Assembly (NCBI RefSeq): GCF_029852145.1
Contig: NC_079972.1
Coordinates: forward strand, 458,901-522,900
DNA from: Microplitis mediator
Lineage: Eukaryota > Arthropoda > Insecta > Hymenoptera > Braconidae
Direction of reading: 5' to 3'
DNA: 64,000 nucleotides
Below the pieces are notes generated by a model. That model did no database searches. It was not told the DNA's origin and saw nothing but the letters and a program-made list of their open reading frames with translations. This document shows, piece by piece, positions 30,301-39,300 of the stretch (position 1 is its first letter; each line of letters starts with the position of its first letter). A program made the position numbers and the translations under genes.

Positions 30301-33300
30301 CCTCTGCCAGAGATCCCAATATATTAATATACACTTATCCAAAAAATTAAAGGAACAAGAAAATTTTATAAATTTTTTAGTGATTTTTGGAAGGCTGTAT
30401 TTTCGTGAAAAATGATCGCATCGAAAAAATAAAAAAAGTAAATTGAAGCTTGAAATCTCTAGTTTGAAGATCTTCCAGAAAAATATTTTTTTGAGCCACG
30501 GTTTTTGCGGAATCATAAGAAAAAAGTCGAGACAAAATTTTTCTAAATTTTTTGGTTTTGTTTTTTAGGTCTACGGGGCCGGGAAAAATTTTTTCAAAAA
30601 AACGAATTCATGGCTCGTTTAGGAAATTTATTCAGCTACAATTTGCTTTTTTTTGTTTCTCTGTACGACAATTCGCTGCTGAGATATCAGCCTTTAAATG
30701 AAAAAGGAGCCTTTTGTCTTTGATTATTGATATCTCAGCAAGTAATGGTCACACAGTAATTTAAAGGGCAGTTAAATAAACTTGAATAAATTCTCTACAA
30801 GCTCCATTTTCGATTTTTTCAAAAAAAAATTTTTTTTCATCCTTGATATCCATTTGAAAAACCCACAAAAAATGGCCATTTTCTGGTTTTTTAGTCAACT
30901 CATCGCTACTCTGCAAATATTGATAAAAAAAATAATGTTGCCAGGTAATTTTACAGCTTAATGTACCCCCAAAAACCGTGGAAATTTTCAGATTGATCCA
31001 TTGAACCGTTTGTCCGGTCCGATTGCTCAAAGTTTTGCAAAACAATTAAAGGAACAAGTTTTGTTCCTTAAATTGTGTAATCATTACCAAAATGAAAAAA
31101 TTAATTTTTTTCGGATTTTCTTCCATTTTTGCGTTAGTTATTCAGTAAATGTAAAGTAAAGAGGAAAAAAAAAATTTTTTCCGAAAAACGAAAAAAAAAA
31201 TAAACCCCCGAATGAAACGTAAAAAAAAAAAAATGTAAAAAAATTCTTGTTTGGTCTCGTTTTTTGGAAAAATTTTTTTTTTCCTCTTTACTTTACATTT
31301 ACTGAATAACTAACGCAAAAATGAAAGAAAATCCGAAAAAAATTAATTTTTTCATTTTGGTAATGATTACACAATTTAAGGAACAAAACTTGTTCCTTTA
31401 ATTGTTTTGCAAAACTTTGAGCAATCGGACCGGACAAACGGTTCAATGGATCAATCTGAAAATTTCCACGGTTTTTGGGGGTACATTAAGCTGTAAAATT
31501 ACCTGGCAACATTATTTTTTTTATCAATATTTGCAGAGTAGCGATGAGTTGACTAAAAAACCAGAAAATGGCCATTTTTTGTGGGTTTTTCAAATGGATA
31601 TCAAGGATGAAAAAAAATTTTTTTTTGAAAAAATCGAAAATGGAGCTTGTAGGAAATTTATTCAAGTTTATTAAACTGCCCTTTAAATTACTGTGTGACC
31701 ATTACTTGATGAGATATCAATAATCAAAGACAAAAGGCTCCTTTTTCATTTAAAGGCTGATATCTCAGCAGCCAATTGTCGTACAGAGAAACAAAAAAAA
31801 GCAAATTATAGCTGAATAAATTTCCTAAACGAGCCATGAATTCGTTTTTTTGAAAAAATTTTTCCCGGCCCCGTAGACCTAAAAAACAAAACCAAAAAAT
31901 TTAGAAAAATTTTGTCTCGACTTTTTTCTTATGATTCCGCAAAAACCGTGGCTCAAAAAAATATTTTGCTGGAAGATCTTCAAACTAGAGATTTCAAGCT
32001 TCAATTTGCTTTTTTTATTTTTTCGATGCGATCATTTTTCACAAAAATACAGCCTTCCAAAAATCACTAAAAAATTTATAAAATTTTCTTGTTCCTTTAA
32101 TTTTTTGGATAAGTGTATTTTCTGCCAATTAAGTATTCCATTGGCCCATTAACTATATTATTATTGTTCATTATCTTATTATTATATTTTAAAGGTCCTC
32201 CAGATATTCCACGTTCAGTTAATCTCGAGGTTACTGGAGTCAATTCAGTGAATATAAGGTTTGAGGAATCTGCAAAAGAACCTTCTTTTGTATGTACAAA
32301 GTTCAAAGTGCAATGGAGTACAAAAGAAAATTTTTCAGTGATCACGGGTGAAGTAGAAGTATTTGACATTAAACAACGAGAATGTCGAATCAATGAACTT
32401 GCTCAAGGGCAAAAGTATTTTTTTAGAATATGTTTGGGAAATTTAAAGGGATATAGTAAATTCGTGCCTTCATTTCCGACTCATGCGATAACAAGTAGTA
32501 AGTATCAGTAGATTTATGGAATAATCAATCGTAAAAAATAATCAATGAAACTTGTATCTCAACATCAAGGTTGGCGTGACGTCGACGAACGATTACCAAG
32601 ATATGCAGATCAATTAGGACAATTGAATTCACTATTGATAGATATGCATCGTCCAGAATATACAAAAGATATATCTGCTCTTCAACGGCGTAATCACAAG
32701 AAAAAAACAATAAAACAGCTATTCACTGCTACAAGTAAATTTCAGAAAAACCTAAAACGAGGTGTTTACTTTACTTGTATTTTATACCATGAAGATAAAG
32801 TATTAGTAACCAATGAAGACTTTTTACCGGTTATTCAAATTGATGAAGTTTATCCTAATTGTATTTATAATGATTTTCATTGGTTCATGAAGGTTTCATA
32901 TATTTGGCATAATTTAAAAACTTTTAAGCAAGATATGGAAAAGAATTATGAAAGCTCAATTAATCATTTTAGACTCAAATACCTTCAAACAGCGGTTCAA
33001 ATGCAGGTATGCACATTTATTTATTTTTTAATTATATCAGCATCGAAACTTAAAGTTTCAGTGTCTCTACAGTTGATCGGAACAATCTAATTTCAGTCCA
33101 ATGCTGCGCAGGCAAATATTAGCAAACGCGTAAATTACGAATGCTTTCAGTCAGCGGGCAGAAACCAATGTGTTTCGTCTCTTGGGATAGTATATTACAC
33201 CCGGGAGGACGCATTTTTACTATTTTTTAAAAATTACGATATAATATTGTAATTTTTATAACTTCCATCGTATTATAACAGAGGCAGCACTGTAATATTT

Positions 33301-36300
33301 ATTTCATTCAGAAGTAAATAGAAAGATAAATATAGTTTTTGAATTAATTTTTAATCCCAAAAGTCTTTGTTAAAATTACGATGTTAAACAGTAAAAAATG
33401 TAACCTACAAAGTAAATTTTATAATAAGACATTTGAAAATTGACGCTAACGAAAGTATAGTCCACGATTACGATGTTAGCATCGTAAATTTTAGTGGAAT
33501 TTTCTTTCCGTGGAGGATGTAAAATAATGTTTCTGCCCGCTGATTGAAGGCATTTGCAATTTAAACTTTGATACTTGTCACTTGTTTAATAGTAATTTTA
33601 GACAATTAATTTTATTTACGTAAATGACATTTCTGACTTGGTGATTAAATTCTATAAAAATTAGTCTAAATAATAAATAATGTATATACATAGTTCTGCT
33701 TAATTAAAAATTGCAAATGACAAGTTACGTTTATGCTAAGAGTTGATCACACCATTGGTCTTAAATTAACTTGTTTCTTATTGGTTGCTGATACTGAAAT
33801 TTCAAGTTCCAATTCAGGTAATCATGAAAAATATAGTGTGTGACACAGGATGTAATACGATTTCAGACTGCCGGGGATGTCAGCCCTCGCGAACGGCTTG
33901 GGCAGCCAACTTTTCCCTGGCCTGAAATCGTTTTGTTTTTTCTCTTGTCACACAATATAACATTACTGTAGTTATTTTAATGATATCATATTAAAACAAT
34001 TTGAATCCCATTAAATTTAGGCCGCGTTATGTATTCAAGATTTAGGTGAGATTTATTACAAACCGATTAAAGATAATCAAGGAACGTTAGTAATTTCAGC
34101 AATAAATCATATTACATCTCCAAAATCAGTATCTCTTCTTAATAGCAGATGGCTACCAGTCAATAAAATTATGAAAAAAATAATAATACACGATGAAAGC
34201 AATGTTTCAGATATTTTAATATCGAGTATTCAAAATCAAATTGCCTATCATCAATTAAGCAGTATTAAACTAAGTAAAGGACTTTATTTGGGGTATCTGA
34301 AAATGCAAAGTAGTGTTGATCTCATTCAAATAGTGGTACCTGCTAAAACACCAAATGTTCTACCTCACTGTAAAATCCGTGATAATCCTCATGTATCTGC
34401 TGAAGAATGGTCTCATTTTAAAAAAATAATACATACTACAGCATCAGACAGTACAGAAAAAGTTTGTATTAAAGAGGGTAAAAAAAAATCATCTGACGAA
34501 AATGTAATAGTTAATCATGGAAAGCTATTTGTAGAAACAGTGGCAGTTGCAGTTAATCAACTTTTTTCCTACATGGGCATTAGCTCTGAAGATTCTCAAA
34601 CTCACAGATTATATGATGTTGAAATTATCGAACTTACTGACGAAGTATCATTTCTTATTGTCGTTCCACCTGTCGAAAACGTATGTTTAGTACCAGGTAC
34701 TCGAGAAATCCTATTTCAGCGAGGAGATTTATTAACTCTTCCTATACAAATTTTCGAAATGGTGCAATTAAATGCTTATCAAAAAGATATCATTAATCGT
34801 TATTCAAAGCTTAGTTGCATTCTTGAATTAGAAATAGTTCAAGCTCAACATAAACATAGAGAAGCTTTCAGCTCGATTGAAGTTACTGCAACGAAAGATA
34901 AATTAATCAAGTTACAGGAATTACAATCCCAAATGAATAACATTTGGAAAGGCGCTCGATGGTTAATTGATGTGATAACATTTGCTCGAGATAAAGGATT
35001 TTCGCAATCTGTAAGTATTATAATATATATTACCTTCGCCTATTTTTTTTTTTTTATATACATTGAGAGAGAAAAAAAGTTAAATTTAAATAATTATTTT
35101 TCTTATTTCCATAAATACTCAAAATAAGTAATTTTTTGTTCTAAAGTTCAATTGATAGTTTTTATTTTCAAAAAAACTATTGCTTCACTTGAGTAATGAA
35201 TTTCTAAAAGCATTAATCATTTAAGTCAAGCAAATATTTCTTCAATTTAGGTAATGCGCTCTCAAATTTATTACAATTAAAAATTTCAAAAAAGCAATTA
35301 TTTGGTTAAAAAAAAAAAAAATAGAATTGAAAAAAGATAAAATTAAAAATTATTCAAAACTTTTTGCACTAAGAAAAAAATTGTTTTTATAACAAAAGAA
35401 AATTTCTCATCAAAAGGCAATATGTTAGGTTAAAGGATACAATGCCACCACACTCATTAATACTATAGTCATCCCGACGAAAGTTTGGGATTTTTTCCCC
35501 ACCACGATTTCTTCCCCCACCCTTTAAATGTTGGCTTTGGTGGCTTTGCACATGCGCACATTTGAATGGTACATGCGCTCTCTTTAATATTATGGTGGTG
35601 GGGGGAAGAACTGGTGGGAAAAAATCCCAAGCTTTTATCGGGACGACTACAACTGAAAAATGGCTTCCACGACCACTGCCGTCATAGAAATTTTTTTTTA
35701 TCATTAATGCAAAATAAGTGCTATCTTAGCGCACGCTCTTTTGTTCGCCAAATAGCTGTTTGCCCATTCAACTGTTTCCACGACATTTGTGTGCGTTAAA
35801 CGATTATCTGTGTGCGACAAGTAAACTTGTGTTAAGTAAACTTGTCGCACTCAAATTTACTTGTCGCACACAGATAACACCGGCACACAAAAAAAAAAAA
35901 GTTCTCTGTACTTTTGACGGGACCGATATATTCCCATGTATTTTGACCCGCTGAATCCGAATCCGAGGTCCGTTTAACCCCTACACCCTCAGATTTTTAG
36001 AAAACTTTAAAAAACCTCAAAAATACACAAAAATCGACCGTTTTTTAAATTTATAAATTTTTTTAACCCTAACTAAGCATCGTTTTTAAGTATTTCGGTC
36101 CTCCACATACTAACCTGAAGTTTATTTAAAACATTAGCCATTTAAAGTCTGAGTAAATTCCAAAAAACCCCAAAAAATTGCAAAAAAGCAAAGAAATTCT
36201 TAGTATTGTGATGAAAAAAATTTTATAGGGCTAAATAAATAATTATTTTCATGTATGTTTATCTGTCACATATAATTCTCGAACATCCATGGCTCAGACA

Positions 36301-39300
36301 TCTCTAAAATTTTAAATAAATGTCAAAAATTCCCAAAAAATCGAAAAAAATAAAATTTGGTATAACAAAAATCAATTTTTAAATCGAAATAAATAAAAGA
36401 AATCATATTGTTCGATCTGTGATATATATATGAAAATATTTTGGCCTAAAATATAAAAAAATTTTAATATGCTTCAAAAAATCTTTATCTAAACGTTATT
36501 TCAATATTAATTCGTTCTCCTCTTATATCTAACCCTTTTGTCCTCAAATGTCCTACATAAAGGGTTTCTCTTTCGTTTCCTCATTTCTTCAGGTAGATCT
36601 CTCTGTAGTGTCCAACAGTGATCTGCCATCATATTGACATCCCACTTACCTTGATAACGTTTTTTCATTACACTGATGTCCTGATGGAATCTTTCACCTT
36701 GCTCTTCACTATAGTCACCAAGATTTTTAGGAAAGTGTGAAAGGTGAGAATGTAAATAGTGCAATTGTTTATGTTTTAGGCCAAAATATTTTTTATATAT
36801 GTATCACAGATCGAACAATATGATTTCTTTTATTTATTTCGATTTAAAAATTGATTTTTGTTATACCAAATTTTATTTTTTTCGATTTTTTGGGAATTTT
36901 TGACATTTATTTAAAATTTTAGAGATGTCTGAGCCATGGATGTTCGAGAATTATATGTGACAGATAAACATAAATGAAAATAATTATTTATGTAGCCCTA
37001 TAAAATTTTTTTCATCACAATACTAAGAATTTCTTTACTTTTTTGCAATTTTTTGGGGTTTTTTGGAATTTACTCAGACTTTAAATGGCTAATGTTTCAA
37101 ATAAACTTCAGGTTAGTATGTGGAGGACCGAAATACATAAAAACGATGCTTAGTTAGGGTTAAAAAAATTTATAAATTTAAGAAACGGTCGATTTTTGTG
37201 TATTTTTTAGGTTTTTTAAAGTTTTCTCAAAATCTGAGGGTGTAGGGGTTAAACGGACCTCGGATTCGGATTCAGCGGGTCAAAATACATGGGAATATAT
37301 CGGTCCCGTCAAAAGTACAGAGAACTTTTTTTTTTTTGTGTGCCGGTGTAATCGTTTAACGCACACAAATGTCGTGGAAACAGTTGAATGGGCAAACAGC
37401 TATTTGGTGAACAAAAGAGCGTGCGCTAAGATAGCACTTATATTGCATTAATGATAAAAAAAACTGTGTTCAATTCGTGCGGTGTTGTCGATTACCCACT
37501 CGAGCGAATGAGCGCACTCACTTCGTTCGTGCGCTCAACTTCGCTCTTGTGGGCAATCGACAACTTACCGCACTAGTTGTACAATATACTATTTTATTAT
37601 TGCTATTATTTGGGCACTCGACGAGTTTTTAAAAATTAAAAACAAGTTTATGTATCAATTCGAGTCAATTTTTTTGTTTTAATTTATAATAAAGTTGAAA
37701 GTACCAAAAATTTGGGCATTGCCAATAACTGGGCTCTTTACCTTAGGTAATTTTTGGTTAAGAAAAGTCTATTATAAAAGTGTAGTAGTGAAAATTAAAG
37801 CTCGTTTTATGAGTTACAACATACAATGAACTAGATTCAACTATTATGTATCACTCAAACATTATTAAACGCTGAAGCAAAAGAAAAATTTTTCTATGTT
37901 TTTTTTCTTTTAATTCTGACAATAATCAAAATATTTGAAAAGAATATCAAAAGTATAAGCAATTTTGCACAAATTAAAGCGAATTAAATAAACTTTTAGA
38001 TGCAATCACCCAAAATAAAATTTCTTTTTAGATTCAAAAGTTATTTGACGACAAATCAACGAAATTCGATTTTTTCAAAAAACCATATATAAAATTTTAA
38101 ACGACCATAACTTTTGTTATCGGTCCGTTAATTAAGAAAATACCATCAACAAACTATCAAATCATTGTCAGATCATACTATCTAAACATTGTAACTGACT
38201 TACTTTAAACATTTTCATTTCTATATTTTTTATTTTCAAAAATCTCAAACAATTATAATCATGAATAATTCTTATAATTTGAAATTCTGTGAAAAATCTA
38301 CAGAATTCATTTAAATTCGAATCAACTGGAACTTAATTTGACATTATTTTGTTTATCACAGTTATTTTTCTATGCAGGCTTCCCGTAGTAATAATATCAT
38401 CGGTCTGAAATATTTATTAAACATTGATCAAGGCAACGATTCTAATGGTCAATATGTGAAGCGGGTTTTGCCACAAACTCCTGTAAAAGATAAAAAATTG
38501 GTAAAATCGAATCTTAGCAGAGGAAGTTGGCCTGGACTAAATACATCAGATTCGAATAATCTTTTCGCAACTGAATTTAGTAAGAGTGAACAGCATCTAT
38601 CGAAACAAGATATGCTAAATGATAATTGCGGAACTTATATAAGCAATAATTCTCGTGATATTGATGATTGTCAAAATAAAAATATAGATTCTTCAAAATT
38701 ATTTGCTTCAGCAAAATCAGTTAAATCCAGTAGTTCAACTTTTTTGAATGGACCGATAATAACGATACCAACTTCAAAGTCGGACGACATACTTCTACTT
38801 AGTCAATACAAACAAAGTCGTAGTGGCCTCGAAAATAACTTTACGTCCGTAAAATCTACTTCAGCGAGTACGAGTCCTCAACTAGGTGAAAAATCAACTA
38901 TCTTAACAAATACTACCAGTTCACTAAGCGTTAAAAGTACCAACTCTGACAGTATTACTTCACTCAACAATGACAATTATTACACAATGCCACGCTTTAG
39001 CAGAGGTCATATATCTAGTGTTCATACTAAAAATGAGATATCCAAATCTACAGCAAGTGTAGCAGCTATGGCAAGCATCTCGATGGACACGCATTTAGAT
39101 GAACTTAAAGATCAATCTACGGTTTTACCAGTCCCTCCACATGGTATTCTTCAGGTAAAAACATGAAAATATTTTTTCATTCTAAGCATTACTCGCGGAC
39201 AACAACTAAACGAGTTAAAAAGCTCAAAATCACATGACAATAGGCAAATTCTAAGTTTATCATCTTAATCTCTTCTGACTAAATGGAAAGGAGATAAGAA

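Larger units (their letters stand above)
35693..37463. mobile_element. 1.8-kb palindromic element with an ORF-bearing loop
   Basis: Left arm about 35693-36460 and right arm about 36776-37463 are inverted copies. The arms start TCATTAATGCAAAATAAGTG and complement. The 300-bp loop carries an 85-codon reading frame. The left arm has a 71-bp insertion absent from the right arm. Confidence 0.85.

Noticed and set aside
30277..32152. Four ORFs of 73-94 residues
   Set aside because: They are paired translations of the two palindrome arms, with no protein-like pattern beyond low-complexity Lys/Phe.
32097..32393. 98-residue minus-strand ORF
   Set aside because: It is the antisense shadow of the wake fibronectin exon.
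35387..35954. ORFs of 64-105 residues around the GC-richer hairpin
   Set aside because: They cross element borders and inverted repeats and show no domain.
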